From DASXBJ01 sp036491755 (lineage in GTDB: Bacteria; Chloroflexota; Dormibacteria; Dormibacterales; Dormibacteraceae): 27,331 nucleotides of DNA. The stretch covers positions 1 through 27,331 of the forward strand of contig DASXBJ010000133.1 of the NCBI GenBank assembly GCA_036491755.1, written 5' to 3'. The position numbers and the translations under genes were made by a program. Every line of letters begins with the position of its first letter. Positions within the stretch are counted from its first letter, which is position 1. A model generated the notes under the pieces. It saw only the letters and a list, made by a program, of their open reading frames with translations. It was not told the DNA's origin and made no database searches. Shown piece by piece: positions 14,832 to 22,716 of the stretch.

Positions 14832-15625
14832 AGTACGGGGTCGGGGATGTCGAGCGTGGCGAGCTCGTCCAGGCAGCGTTGGGGGGCGATGAAGGGGTAG
14901 TCGCTGCCGAAGACGAATTGGTCCTGCAGCCGGCCCTTCATATCGCGCATCACCTCGGCGGGGATGTAGCGCGGAGCCCAGCCCGAGATGTCGATGTGGA
15001 TATTCGTCTTGTGGAGCGCCATCGCGAGCAGCTCCAGGTGCCACGGATAACCGAAATGGGCGGCGATGATCTGGAGGTCGGGGAATGACGCGGCGGCCGC
15101 GTCCAGGCGGATGGGCCGCGCGAAATCCAGCCGGATGCCCTGGCCGCCAGGCTGGCCGGCGCCGATGCCGCTCGTACCGGTGTGGAACAGCACGGCCAGC
15201 CCGAGCTCCTCGCACTTTTCGTACAGGGGCCAGTGCCGCTCATCGTCCGGAGCAAACGCCTGCAGTGACGGGTGCAGCTTGATGCCTTTGAGGCCGAGTG
15301 CGGCTATGCCCTCGAGCTCGTCGACCGCCCGCTCGCCCTTGAGCGGGTCAACGCTCCCGAAGCCGGCGAAGGCTTTGGGGTGGTCGCGGCAGGCCTGGGC
15401 CACGAGCTCGTTCGGTACGCGCGTCCGGGCGGTCGCCGTCTCGGCGTCCCAGGCCAGCAGCACCGCAAGCACGTCCATAGCCTCGTATTCCCGAGCGAGC
15501 TCGTCGAGTGTCTTCCGCGCCACTTTCGAGCGGAAGTAGGACTCGGCCGCCTTTACGTATCCGCGCATCGACACGTCGAGCCACTCCGGAGTCGGGAGGT
15601 GGACGTGAAAATCAATGGCCTTCAT
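14783..15625 (-). CDS. Amidohydrolase (metal-dependent TIM-barrel hydrolase/decarboxylase, amidohydrolase_2 type)
   Basis: 280-aa member of the amidohydrolase_2 (ACMSD/gamma-resorcylate decarboxylase-like) group. The metal-binding strand-1 motif DFHVHLP is at the N-terminus, followed by LGLKGIKLHPSLQAF, VLFHTGTSG, the strand-6 IIAAHFGYPW and the conserved C-terminal FGSDYPF with the catalytic Asp. Such enzymes hydrolyse or decarboxylate aromatic and cyclic acids, or are of unknown function. ATG 15625 puts the first strand at the N-terminus as usual; ATG 15646 and the longer frame to 15727 would overlap the divergent mobA-like gene. Only 19 nt separate the two starts. Confidence 0.83.
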   Translation of the reverse strand: MKAIDFHVHLPTPEWLDVSMRGYVKAAESYFRSKVARKTLDELAREYEAMDVLAVLLAWDAETATARTRVPNELVAQACRDHPKAFAGFGSVDPLKGERAVDELEGIAALGLKGIKLHPSLQAFAPDDERHWPLYEKCEELGLAVLFHTGTSGIGAGQPGGQGIRLDFARPIRLDAAAASFPDLQIIAAHFGYPWHLELLAMALHKTNIHIDISGWAPRYIPAEVMRDMKGRLQDQFVFGSDYPFIAPQRCLDELATLDIPDPVLQKLLVGNGKRLLGLS

Positions 15626-15644
15626 GGCGCGATCATTGTCGAAC

Positions 15645-16220
15645 ATGCAAGCCTCACTGCTCGTGCTGGCGGGCGGCGAAAGCCGCCGCATGGGCCGGCC
15701 CAAGGCCTGGCTCGAGGTGGGGGACACCTACCTTGTGCGCTATGTGGCGGGGCGCCTGGCCGCCGAGTTCACGGACGTGATGGTTTCGTTCGCTGAACCG
15801 GAGCAGCTCGAACAGCCCGTCCCGTACCGCATCGTCTTCGACCGCAAGTCGTCGGCGGGTCCGCTGGCCGGGATGGAGGCGGGGCTGGCGGCGGCACGTG
15901 AAGAGGTGATGTTCGTGCTGGCGTGCGACATGCCATACGTCTCACTCGAGCTCGCGCAGGCCGCGGTTGCCGCGGCCCGAAGCTGCGATGCCGCGATCCC
16001 GCGGATCGGTGGGCGCCCCGAGCCGGTGTGCGGCGCCTACCGGAGAACGGCGCTGCCGGCGATCGCGGCCGCCCTCGACGCGCACCTGCTGAAAGCCGCT
16101 GACCTGGTCGAGCGGCTCGACGTTACATGGCTGGAGGACGTGGATCCCCGGCAGCTCGAGAGCCTCAACACGCCTGAGGACTTGGAGCGTTTCAATGCCG
16201 CTCAGCCGTCGCAGCGATAA
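15645..16220 (+). CDS. mobA: MobA-like molybdenum cofactor guanylyltransferase (NTP transferase)
   Basis: 191-aa nucleotidyltransferase. It has the signature LVLAGGESRRMGRPKAWLEV, the GPLAGMEAGLAAA segment, the metal-binding LACDMPYVS strand, and RPEPVCGAY as in MobA. The end, DVDPRQLESLNTPEDLE, is also characteristic of the family. MobA adds GMP to molybdopterin, producing the bis-MGD cofactor used by DMSO-reductase-family enzymes such as formate dehydrogenases; related MocA (CTP) enzymes are an alternative. ATG 15645 gives the standard N-terminus. CATTGT (15634-15639) may be the -10 box of a near-leaderless promoter. It probably leads the run into etfB, 12 nt downstream. Confidence 0.85.
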   Translation: MQASLLVLAGGESRRMGRPKAWLEVGDTYLVRYVAGRLAAEFTDVMVSFAEPEQLEQPVPYRIVFDRKSSAGPLAGMEAGLAAAREEVMFVLACDMPYVSLELAQAAVAAARSCDAAIPRIGGRPEPVCGAYRRTALPAIAAALDAHLLKAADLVERLDVTWLEDVDPRQLESLNTPEDLERFNAAQPSQR

Positions 16221-16232
16221 TGGATTGACGCC

Positions 16233-16991
16233 TTGAAGATCGTCGTCACCGTCAAACAGGTCCCAGACCCCAACTCGACTCTCGCGTTGGAATCCGACAA
16301 CACGATCTCTCGCGAGAAAGAGGCGGTGCTCGATCCCGGCGATGAGTGCGGGGTCGAAGAGGGCCTGCAGCTCAAGGAAGCGCATGGCGGCGAGGTCGTG
16401 CTGGTCTCGATGGGTCCGGAGCGCGCCAAGGACGCAATTCGCAAAGGCCTGTCCATGGGCGCGGATCGCGGCATCCTGATCACCGATCCCCAGCTGGCCG
16501 GCGCGGACGCGCTCCTCACGGCCAGGGTCTTGGCCGCGGCAATCAAGGCCGAATCCCCAGACCTCGTGATCTGCGGCACCGAGTCGTACGACGGCAGCAC
16601 CGGCATGGTGCCGCCGATGCTGGCCGAGCTTCTCGGAGTGCCCCAGCTGACGGTTGCGAAGAAAGTCGAAATCGACGGAACGACGGTCAGAGTCCACCGC
16701 CAGACTGCTGACGGCTACCAAGTCGTCGAGGCGTCGACGCCGGTCCTGATCACCGTCACGGCCGGCATCGCCGAGCCGCGCTACGCATCGCTGAAAGGCA
16801 TCATGGCCGCCCGCTCCAAGGAGATCAAGCAGGTCGGTCTCGGTGACCTCGGCGTCGAGAAAGGCGAGCCGGTGGAGAGCATCGAAGGCGTGGCGGACGC
16901 GGAAACGCGCAAGTCGGGCAAGGTGATCCAGGATGACGGCACCGCCATCGACCAGATCATGCAGGTCCTCGTCGAGGCTCGAGTGGTCTAG
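16233..16991 (+). CDS. etfB: Electron transfer flavoprotein beta subunit
   Basis: 252-aa EtfB, which binds AMP and pairs with EtfA to carry electrons from acyl-CoA and other dehydrogenases to the quinone pool. It has KIVVTVKQVPDPNS at the N-terminus, then DECGVEEGLQLKEAHGGEV, AIRKGLSMGADRGILI and the signature TAGIAEPRYASLKGIMAARSKEI near residues 175-200. The start is TTG 16233, with GATAAT (16216-16221) just upstream as a possible internal promoter. It is directly followed by etfA with no gap. Confidence 0.95.
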   Translation: MKIVVTVKQVPDPNSTLALESDNTISREKEAVLDPGDECGVEEGLQLKEAHGGEVVLVSMGPERAKDAIRKGLSMGADRGILITDPQLAGADALLTARVLAAAIKAESPDLVICGTESYDGSTGMVPPMLAELLGVPQLTVAKKVEIDGTTVRVHRQTADGYQVVEASTPVLITVTAGIAEPRYASLKGIMAARSKEIKQVGLGDLGVEKGEPVESIEGVADAETRKSGKVIQDDGTAIDQIMQVLVEARVV

Positions 16992-17951
16992 GTGGCCAGG
17001 ATCTGGGTCTTCGCTGAGATGAACCAGGGCAAGCTCGCCCCGACATCACTCGAGCTGATGACCAAGGCGCGCGAGCTGGGCGAGGTCGAGGCGATCGCGC
17101 TGGGAGCGGGGGCAAAGACAGCCGCCGAGATTCTGGGCCGGCACGGCGCGAAGGTCGTCCACTTCAACGAGGACGCCGCCTTCGACGATTTCATCGCCGA
17201 GCCGGCAGCCGACGCGCTGGCATCCCTGCACGACAAGGGCGCGCCCGACCTCATCCTGTTCGGATTCACCACCGACTCGCGCGAGGTGGCCGGACGGCTC
17301 GCCGCACGGCTCGGCACGGGCCTCATCTCCAACGCGGGCGACGTCGTCGCCAAGGACGGAGGGTTCGTGGCGAAGGTGCCGTACTTCGGAGGCGCGAGGG
17401 TCGCTTCGATGAAGGCCAACAGCAAGCCCGCGATCGTGCTCGTGCGTCCGAAGTCGTTCGAGCCTTCGGAAACCGGCGCCAGCGCCGAGGTGAAGCCGCT
17501 GCAGGTCACCGTGGCGGACGCTTCCAGGCGAGCGCGCATTACCGAGCGGGTCGTCGAGGCTTCCGAGAAGGTGAAGCTGGAAGAGGCCAAGGTCGTGATC
17601 AGCGGCGGCCGCGGCCTTGGCGGTCCGCAGAACTTTCCTCTCCTCGAAGCGCTCGCGGGCGCGCTCGGCGGAGCCGTGGGCGCCAGCCGGGCTGTGGTGG
17701 ATGCGGGGTGGGTTCCGTACTCGATGCAGGTCGGCCAGACCGGGAAATCAGTCCGGCCGGGCGTCTACATCGCGGTCGGCATCTCGGGGGCGATGCAGCA
17801 TACGGTGGGCATGAAAGCCTCGAAGATCATCATCGCGATCAACAAGGACGCGGAGGCTCCGATCATGAAGATGGCTGACCTCGGCGTGGTCGGGGACGCA
17901 CTCAAGATCGTCCCGGCGCTGACGGCCGCGGTCAAAGCCAAGAAGGGCTGA
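16992..17951 (+). CDS. etfA: Electron transfer flavoprotein alpha subunit
   Basis: 319-aa FAD-binding EtfA. The C-terminal FAD domain is clear: VISGGRGLGGPQNF, DAGWVPYSMQVGQTGKSV, YIAVGISGAMQHTVGMK and INKDAEAPIMKMADLGVVGD. The start is GTG 16992, immediately after the etfB stop, so the subunits are translated together. Its last stop codon overlaps the apparent CTG start of the next frame (CTGA). Length and motifs are standard (non-bifurcating type cannot be excluded from sequence alone). Confidence 0.95.
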   Translation: MARIWVFAEMNQGKLAPTSLELMTKARELGEVEAIALGAGAKTAAEILGRHGAKVVHFNEDAAFDDFIAEPAADALASLHDKGAPDLILFGFTTDSREVAGRLAARLGTGLISNAGDVVAKDGGFVAKVPYFGGARVASMKANSKPAIVLVRPKSFEPSETGASAEVKPLQVTVADASRRARITERVVEASEKVKLEEAKVVISGGRGLGGPQNFPLLEALAGALGGAVGASRAVVDAGWVPYSMQVGQTGKSVRPGVYIAVGISGAMQHTVGMKASKIIIAINKDAEAPIMKMADLGVVGDALKIVPALTAAVKAKKG

Positions 17952-18859
17952 CGGACAGATCAGAAGCCGAAAGGCTCCTGGCCGAGCGCATCGAGCGCCG
18001 GCTGGCAAAGGATTTCGAAGCTGCCGACGCCCTCCGCGCAGAGCTCCGCAAGGGCGGATGGGAGGTGGTGGACAGCCCCTCCGGCAGCGAGCTGCAAGCC
18101 GTCAAGGCGCCGGCGTCGGAAACGCTCTCGACACCGCGGGCGGTGACCCTTCTGACCGTTGTCCACGGCTGGCAGGCCGACGCGGAGCGCTGGCTCCTCT
18201 CCGTCTTCACGCACTGCAAAGCCGACTTCGAGGCCCTGATCGTCGACAACTCGGACGACGCGCGCATCGCCAACTGGCTGGAGCGCGGCGCGGCCGAGCG
18301 ATTGAGGTTCATACCTTTGTTCCCAACCCTCGGCTTCGCCGCGGCGGTCAACGCCGGCATCGAGGCGGCGGCGGGCGAGGTCGTGGTTCTCTTCGACCCT
18401 GGGGTGAAGCTCATCGGCGATGCGGTCACGCCGCTCATCGAGGCGCTCGCAGACCCCTCGGTCGTCGTGGCCGGGCCCTTTGGAGTGCGCGGCGCGGGGA
18501 CGATCAAGGAGTTCGAGCCGAGCCTCGGCCCAGAGGTTGATGCGATCGAGGGCTACTGCATGGCCTTCCGGCGATCGGACGCGTTGGCCGTCGGCGGATT
18601 CGATCCGAAGTTCCGCTTTTACCGGATCGCCGACATCGAGTTCAGCTTCCGGCTGCGCGACCACGGCCGGGGGCGCGCAGGGCGCACGTCACTGGGCGGC
18701 AGCGCCCTGGCCGTGCCACATCTTCCGGTCGAAAAGCATGAGCATCGGCTGTGGGAGTGGACAGAGCCCGCAGAGCGCGAGCGGCTGTCGCGACGCAATT
18801 TCTACCGCTTCCTCGACCGCTGGGGCAAGCGCGACGATCTTCTGGTGGGCGCCACCTAG
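17948..18859 (+). CDS. Family 2 glycosyltransferase with CysRS-tail-like N-terminal helix pair, probable CTG start
   Basis: 303 aa if started at CTG 17948; the first ordinary start is GTG 18065 (264 aa). The first ~45 residues (RIERRLAKDFEAADALRAEL, then GGWEVVDSPSGSEL) look like the C-terminal helical tail of cysteinyl-tRNA synthetases. They are followed by a GT-A fold glycosyltransferase (VTLLTVVHGW, LIVDNSDDARI, GFAAAVNAGIEAAAGEVVVLFDP, GYCMAFRRSDALAVGGFDP). The usual DxD is DPG here. The N-terminal frame is protein-like with no stop, but has no ATG/GTG/TTG before 18065; CTG 17948 overlaps the etfA stop as CTGA, mirroring other 4-bp couplings in the window. The sugar substrate is unknown. 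Confidence 0.72.
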   Translation: MTDRSEAERLLAERIERRLAKDFEAADALRAELRKGGWEVVDSPSGSELQAVKAPASETLSTPRAVTLLTVVHGWQADAERWLLSVFTHCKADFEALIVDNSDDARIANWLERGAAERLRFIPLFPTLGFAAAVNAGIEAAAGEVVVLFDPGVKLIGDAVTPLIEALADPSVVVAGPFGVRGAGTIKEFEPSLGPEVDAIEGYCMAFRRSDALAVGGFDPKFRFYRIADIEFSFRLRDHGRGRAGRTSLGGSALAVPHLPVEKHEHRLWEWTEPAERERLSRRNFYRFLDRWGKRDDLLVGAT

Positions 18860-18881
18860 AGGCGCGGCCTCCGGAGACCCC

Positions 18882-18887
18882 TAACAT
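18882..18887 (+). promoter_or_regulatory. -10-like box before the acyl-CoA carboxylase
   Basis: TAACAT lies 8 nt before GTG 18896, the same geometry seen at other putatively leaderless genes in this window. No Shine-Dalgarno sequence or convincing -35 box is present. Confidence 0.4.
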
Positions 18888-18895
18888 TGCGCCGG

Positions 18896-20458
18896 GTGGA
18901 AGACGATTACTCGGCGCGCGTCGGCGAGCTTCATGCCAGGCGCCAGAAGAACCTGGCCATGGGCGGCGAGGAGCGGGTCGCCAAGCAGCATGAGCGGGGC
19001 AAGCTCACCGTCCGGGAGCGGATCGGCCTCCTGTTCGACCAGGGCACGTTTGTTGAGCTCGGCCTGCTCGCGCATCAGCAGCCCGTCCGGGGCGGGGAGT
19101 CCGACCCTGACGGAACGCCCGCGGACGGCGTGGTCACCGGTCACGGTTCGGTCGAAGGTCGCGAGGTCTGGGTGATCGCCTACGACTTCACGGTCATGGC
19201 CGGCTCCATGGGCGCTGTCGGTGAGCAGTTCAAGGCAGCACGAGTGCGCGAGCTCGCTTTGCGGTATCGCAAGCCGATCGTGTGGCTGCTCGACTCCGCC
19301 GGCGCCCGCATCCAGGAGGCGGCCGGCTCGACGTTCGCGGGCACAGGGTTCCTGTTTCACGATCAGGTCGTGATGTCAGGCGTCATCCCGCAGGTCGCGG
19401 CGATGCTCGGGCCTTGCTCGGCGGGCACGGCTTACATCCCGGGACTGGCCGATTTCGTACCCATGGTCAAAGGAACCGCGTCCATGTCACTGGGCGGCGC
19501 CCGCCTGGTCAAGGCCGCCACCGGCGAGGACGTGACCGACCACGACATGGGCGGCTCGCAGGTGCACTGCTACGAATCGGGAGTGGGGGACAACGAGGTC
19601 GAGGGCGATGCCGAGTGCATCGCGACGGTCAAACGCTTCCTCTCTTTCTTGCCCTCCAGCAACGCGGAACCACCTCCGTTTCGGGACACCGGCGATCCCG
19701 CCGACAGGCTGGTGACAGGGCTCGACAAGATCGTCCCGGCCGGCCCGCGTGCGACCTATGACGTGCGCAAGGTCGTCAAGGCGGTCTTCGACAAAGACTC
19801 GTGGCTGGAGGTCAAGCCCACTTGGGCGAGGAACATTGTCATCGGGTTGGCACGGGCTGCGGGCCATGCCGTCGGCGTCGTCGCCAACCAGCCCATGCAC
19901 AAAGGCGGCGTCCTCGATTCCGACGCCGCCGACAAGGCGGCGCGATTCATCCGCATGTGCGATGCCTTCAACGTGCCCCTGGTCTTTCTGATGGACGTAC
20001 CCGGCTTCCTAGTCGGATCGCAGGTCGAGAAGGAGGGCATCATCCGCCACGGGGCCAAGATGCTTTACGCGACGTCGGAGGCGACGGTGCCGAAGGTCAC
20101 GATCATCATGCGCAAGGCCTACGGCGCCGGCTATTACGTGATGTGCGGCAAGGGTTATGAGCCGGACACCATCGTCGCCTGGCCGCTGGCGGAGATCTCG
20201 GTCATGGGCCCCGAGGGCGCGGTCAACATCATCTTCAACAAGCAGATCGAGGCGTCCCCGAACCCCGACGAGACGCGTGCCGAGATGATCGCGGCGATTC
20301 GCGCCCAGATCAATCCGTATCTCGCCGCGGGGTGGGCGATGATCGACGACGTCATCGATCCCGCCGAAACGCGCCGGGTCATCGTTCGGGGCATCGAGCA
20401 GGCCCGCAACAAGAAGATCGAGCGGCCGTGGCGCAAGCACGGCAACATCCCGGTATGA
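18896..20458 (+). CDS. Acyl-CoA carboxylase beta subunit (propionyl/methylcrotonyl-type carboxyltransferase)
   Basis: 520-aa biotin-dependent carboxyltransferase that moves CO2 from carboxybiotin to an acyl-CoA. The N-terminal crotonase-like half has LTVRERIGLLFDQGTF, DFTVMAGSMGAVGEQF, LDSAGARIQEAAGS and SLGGARLVKAATGEDV. The C-terminal half has VGVVANQPMHKGGVLDS, VFLMDVPGFLVGSQVE, MRKAYGAGYYVMCGKGYEPD and WPLAEISVMGPEGAVNIIF, ending RKHGNIPV like propionyl-CoA carboxylases. The oxyanion segment GAGYYVMCG also resembles methylcrotonyl-type enzymes, so substrate is open. GTG 18896 is preferred for its promoter spacing; TTG 18887 is 9 nt earlier. A matching biotin carrier lies two genes downstream; no biotin carboxylase subunit is in the window. 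Confidence 0.92.
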   Translation: MEDDYSARVGELHARRQKNLAMGGEERVAKQHERGKLTVRERIGLLFDQGTFVELGLLAHQQPVRGGESDPDGTPADGVVTGHGSVEGREVWVIAYDFTVMAGSMGAVGEQFKAARVRELALRYRKPIVWLLDSAGARIQEAAGSTFAGTGFLFHDQVVMSGVIPQVAAMLGPCSAGTAYIPGLADFVPMVKGTASMSLGGARLVKAATGEDVTDHDMGGSQVHCYESGVGDNEVEGDAECIATVKRFLSFLPSSNAEPPPFRDTGDPADRLVTGLDKIVPAGPRATYDVRKVVKAVFDKDSWLEVKPTWARNIVIGLARAAGHAVGVVANQPMHKGGVLDSDAADKAARFIRMCDAFNVPLVFLMDVPGFLVGSQVEKEGIIRHGAKMLYATSEATVPKVTIIMRKAYGAGYYVMCGKGYEPDTIVAWPLAEISVMGPEGAVNIIFNKQIEASPNPDETRAEMIAAIRAQINPYLAAGWAMIDDVIDPAETRRVIVRGIEQARNKKIERPWRKHGNIPV

Positions 20459-20468
20459 CGCCCGTCAG

Positions 20469-21347
20469 ATGAAGGTCATCATCAGCGCCGCGCTGACGGG
20501 GGTCCTGGCCACGCGTGACCAGTGCCCGGCGATCCCCTACACGCCGAAGGAGATCGCCGAGGAGGCGAAGCGGGCGGTCGATGCGGGCGCCGCTATCGTC
20601 CACATTCACGCTCGCACGCCGGACGGCGGACCTGACTGGCGCCTGGACACCTTCGCCGCGATTCTCTCGGAGGTTCAGGCCCGCACTGATGTGATCGTCA
20701 ACTTCTCGACTGGCGCTATCGGCGTGTCACCGGAGGAGCGGGTGTCTCACATTCGCGAGCTGCAGCCCGAGTTGGCGGCGCTGAACATGGGGTCGATGAA
20801 CTATGCGATCTACTCGGCAAAGAAGAAGGTCTTCTATCACGATCACGTCTTCGCCAACACGTTCAAGGACATCCGGTTCTTCCTCGAGGCGATGAATGCG
20901 GCCGGCGTCAGGCCGGAGATGGAATGCTTCGACGCGGGCCATGTCGCCAACACCCGCCCTCTGATCGACATGGGCGCGCTGCGACGCCCATACCAGTTCA
21001 GCCTCATCATGGGTGTGCTGGGAGGGATCCCAGGCACCACGCGCCACCTCGTCAACCAGGTGGACTCGCTGCCACCCGGTTCGCACTGGCAGGTGATCGG
21101 CATCGGATTGAACCAGTGGCCACTGGTCGCCGCCGCGATCGCGATGGAAGGTAACGTTCGCGTTGGCCTGGAGGACAACTTTTACCTGGAGGAGGGGAGG
21201 ATGGCGAAGAGCAACGGCGAGCTGGTCGAGAAAGCGGCGCGCCTGGCGCGCGACCTGGGCCGCTCAGTGGCGACTGTCAGCGAGGCGCGTGAGTCTCTCG
21301 CACTGTCCCCTCGACCCTCCGGGGCCAGGCCCAGGGTCCGGGGATAG
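20469..21347 (+). CDS. BKACE-family beta-keto acid cleavage enzyme (DUF849, Kce-like)
   Basis: 292-aa zinc TIM-barrel enzyme. This family condenses a beta-keto acid with acetyl-CoA to give acetoacetate and a new CoA ester, as 3-keto-5-aminohexanoate cleavage enzyme does in lysine fermentation. Visible marks are IISAALTGVL at the N-terminus, the metal ligands in AIVHIHARTPDG (His45, His47), NFSTGAIGVSPEERV, ELAALNMGSMNY, PEMECFDAGHV and the late VRVGLEDNFYL with the third ligand region. The last ~14 residues are Pro/Arg/Gly-rich and come from a palindromic DNA segment, unlike the usual family end. It starts 10 nt after the carboxylase stop. Substrate class within BKACE is not determinable. Confidence 0.88.
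   Translation: MKVIISAALTGVLATRDQCPAIPYTPKEIAEEAKRAVDAGAAIVHIHARTPDGGPDWRLDTFAAILSEVQARTDVIVNFSTGAIGVSPEERVSHIRELQPELAALNMGSMNYAIYSAKKKVFYHDHVFANTFKDIRFFLEAMNAAGVRPEMECFDAGHVANTRPLIDMGALRRPYQFSLIMGVLGGIPGTTRHLVNQVDSLPPGSHWQVIGIGLNQWPLVAAAIAMEGNVRVGLEDNFYLEEGRMAKSNGELVEKAARLARDLGRSVATVSEARESLALSPRPSGARPRVRG
21308..21343 (+). repeat. Long GC-rich palindrome at the BKACE 3' end
   Basis: GACCCT (21313-21318) pairs with AGGGTC (21333-21338), flanked by CCCT/GGGG pairing after one mismatch. An inner GGGCC/GGCCC pairing gives a long hairpin. It encodes the odd Pro/Arg/Gly tail of the upstream enzyme and ends 11 nt before the biotin carrier start. There is no T tract, so it is not a classical terminator; it could be a dispersed palindromic element or an attenuating structure. 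Confidence 0.5.
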
Positions 21348-21354
21348 AACTGGC

Positions 21355-21567
21355 ATGACCGAGGTCAAAGCCGAGCTCGTCGGGACCGTGTGGAAGCTGA
21401 AGACGCAGGTGGGGGCCAGGGTCGAGGAGGAGGAAGAGCTGCTGATCCTCGAGTCGATGAAGATGGAGATCTCGGTCACCGCACCGCGAGCGGGCACAGT
21501 AAAAGAGATCAGGGTCAAGGAAACCGACGTCGTGAAGGAGGGCCAGGTGCTGGTCGTCCTGGAATGA
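21355..21567 (+). CDS. Biotin carboxyl carrier protein (stand-alone, 70 aa)
   Basis: A minimal biotinyl/lipoyl-attachment domain. The biotinylation motif ESMKMEI places the modified lysine at residue 36, between two hammerhead halves (VGTVWKLKTQVGARV and APRAGTVKEIRVKETDVV). It is nearly the bare domain (usual BCCPs are longer because of an N-terminal linker), as seen for carriers of acyl-CoA carboxylases in high-GC bacteria. It most likely serves the carboxyltransferase at 18896, with a biotin carboxylase supplied from elsewhere. Start ATG 21355 lies 7 nt after the preceding stop. Confidence 0.9.
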   Translation: MTEVKAELVGTVWKLKTQVGARVEEEEELLILESMKMEISVTAPRAGTVKEIRVKETDVVKEGQVLVVLE

Positions 21568-21586
21568 ACAGAAGGTTGCAAACCAG

Positions 21587-22282
21587 ATGAAGCCGGCACA
21601 GCTGCTGTTCGCTCATCAACGGCTGGTCGACCGCGAACGCGCGCTGCGTGATGACATCGAGCGCGTCGAGGCCCGCCTGTCGTCAGATCCCGAAGTGGTT
21701 GCGCACGAGGAATCGCTCGCGCAGGCGCGCGCGGCCCAGGAGGTGATGGCGGCACGGCTTCGCGATTCGGACCGCGAGCGCGAGGCACACCGGACCAAGT
21801 TGCGGTCCCGCGAGAAGGAGCTCATGAGCGGCCGCATCCGCAACCCGACCGAGCTGCTCCAGATGTCGGAAGAGGTCCAACACATGAAGGCTCGCTTCGC
21901 CGACGAGGAGGAGGCCGAGCTGCAGCTGATGGAGGATGCGGAGTCGGCGGACGAGGAGGAGCGCGTGGCTCAGGCGAGCCTGACCGAGGCCAGGACCCAG
22001 TCTGCCGCAGAGGAACCGGACCTGAAGCAGGACCTCGCGGCGTGGAAAACGGAGCTCGCGGAGGTCGAGGCCGAGCGCGACGAGATCTGGTCCCAGGTGC
22101 CGGCGGTGGCGCAAAACGCGTACTTGCGAATGCGCATGAGTCCTGCCGTCGCGGCGGTGGTCGGCAACCAATGCCAGGCGTGCCGGGTGACCGTCACCTC
22201 GTCCGGCATGCAGCTGCTGCGCAAGGGCGCCGACGACATCGTCCACTGCGAGCACTGCGGTCGCATCCTGGTGCTCGCCTGA
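21587..22282 (+). CDS. C4-type zinc ribbon coiled-coil protein (CT398/zf-RING_7 family)
   Basis: 231-aa protein with a long antiparallel coiled coil (residues ~1-175, dense Glu/Arg/Ala) and a C-terminal zinc ribbon with two CxxC pairs (NQCQACRVTVTSS ... VHCEHCGRILVLA). The family is widespread in high-GC bacteria, typically next to an RNase H gene and often near rnpB, as here. Its function is unknown, and nucleic-acid binding is a common inference. The start is ATG 21587, 19 nt after the biotin carrier, and its stop is closely followed by rnhA. Confidence 0.88.
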   Translation: MKPAQLLFAHQRLVDRERALRDDIERVEARLSSDPEVVAHEESLAQARAAQEVMAARLRDSDREREAHRTKLRSREKELMSGRIRNPTELLQMSEEVQHMKARFADEEEAELQLMEDAESADEEERVAQASLTEARTQSAAEEPDLKQDLAAWKTELAEVEAERDEIWSQVPAVAQNAYLRMRMSPAVAAVVGNQCQACRVTVTSSGMQLLRKGADDIVHCEHCGRILVLA

Positions 22283-22287
22283 AGAAA

Positions 22288-22716
22288 GTGCTCCGCGTCT
22301 TCACCGACGGCGCCTCGCGCGGGAACCCGGGGCCCTCTGGCCTTGGGGTCGTGATCGAGGACGAACATGGCGTTCGATTGCGCGCTTTCCACCGATGGCT
22401 CGACAGGATGACCAACAACGAGGCCGAATATCACGCGCTCGTCGACGGGCTGAAGGCAGTGCAGGACTGGAAGGCGGACAGCGTCGAGTTCAACCTCGAC
22501 TCCAAGCTCGTGGTCGAGCAGATGAATGGTGTCTGGAAGATCAAGAAGCCGGAGCTGCACAGGCTCTACGAGCAAGCCAAGGCGCTCGCAAACAGCCTCG
22601 ACGACGTGGTGTTCCAGCATGTCGAGCGTGAAAGAAACAAGGGCGCCGACGCACTGGCCAACATGGCGATCGACGAGCACTTGAAGAAGCCGGCGCGGGG
22701 CAGTGTTAGCGGTTAG
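22288..22716 (+). CDS. rnhA: Ribonuclease H-like protein (RNase HI fold)
   Basis: 142-aa RNase H that would cut RNA in RNA:DNA hybrids. The four acidic residues are in place: Asp7 in FTDGASRGNPGPSG, Glu45 in NNEAEYHAL, Asp71 in LDSKLVVEQMNG, and the final Asp in RERNKGADALANMA. The type is the short, actinobacterial/archaeal-like form lacking a basic protrusion. GTG 22288 lies 5 nt after the zinc-ribbon stop; an in-frame CTG at 22279 overlaps that stop as CTGA, so a CTG start is possible. It is convergent with the histidine kinase, overlapping 4 bp. Confidence 0.88.
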   Translation: MLRVFTDGASRGNPGPSGLGVVIEDEHGVRLRAFHRWLDRMTNNEAEYHALVDGLKAVQDWKADSVEFNLDSKLVVEQMNGVWKIKKPELHRLYEQAKALANSLDDVVFQHVERERNKGADALANMAIDEHLKKPARGSVSG

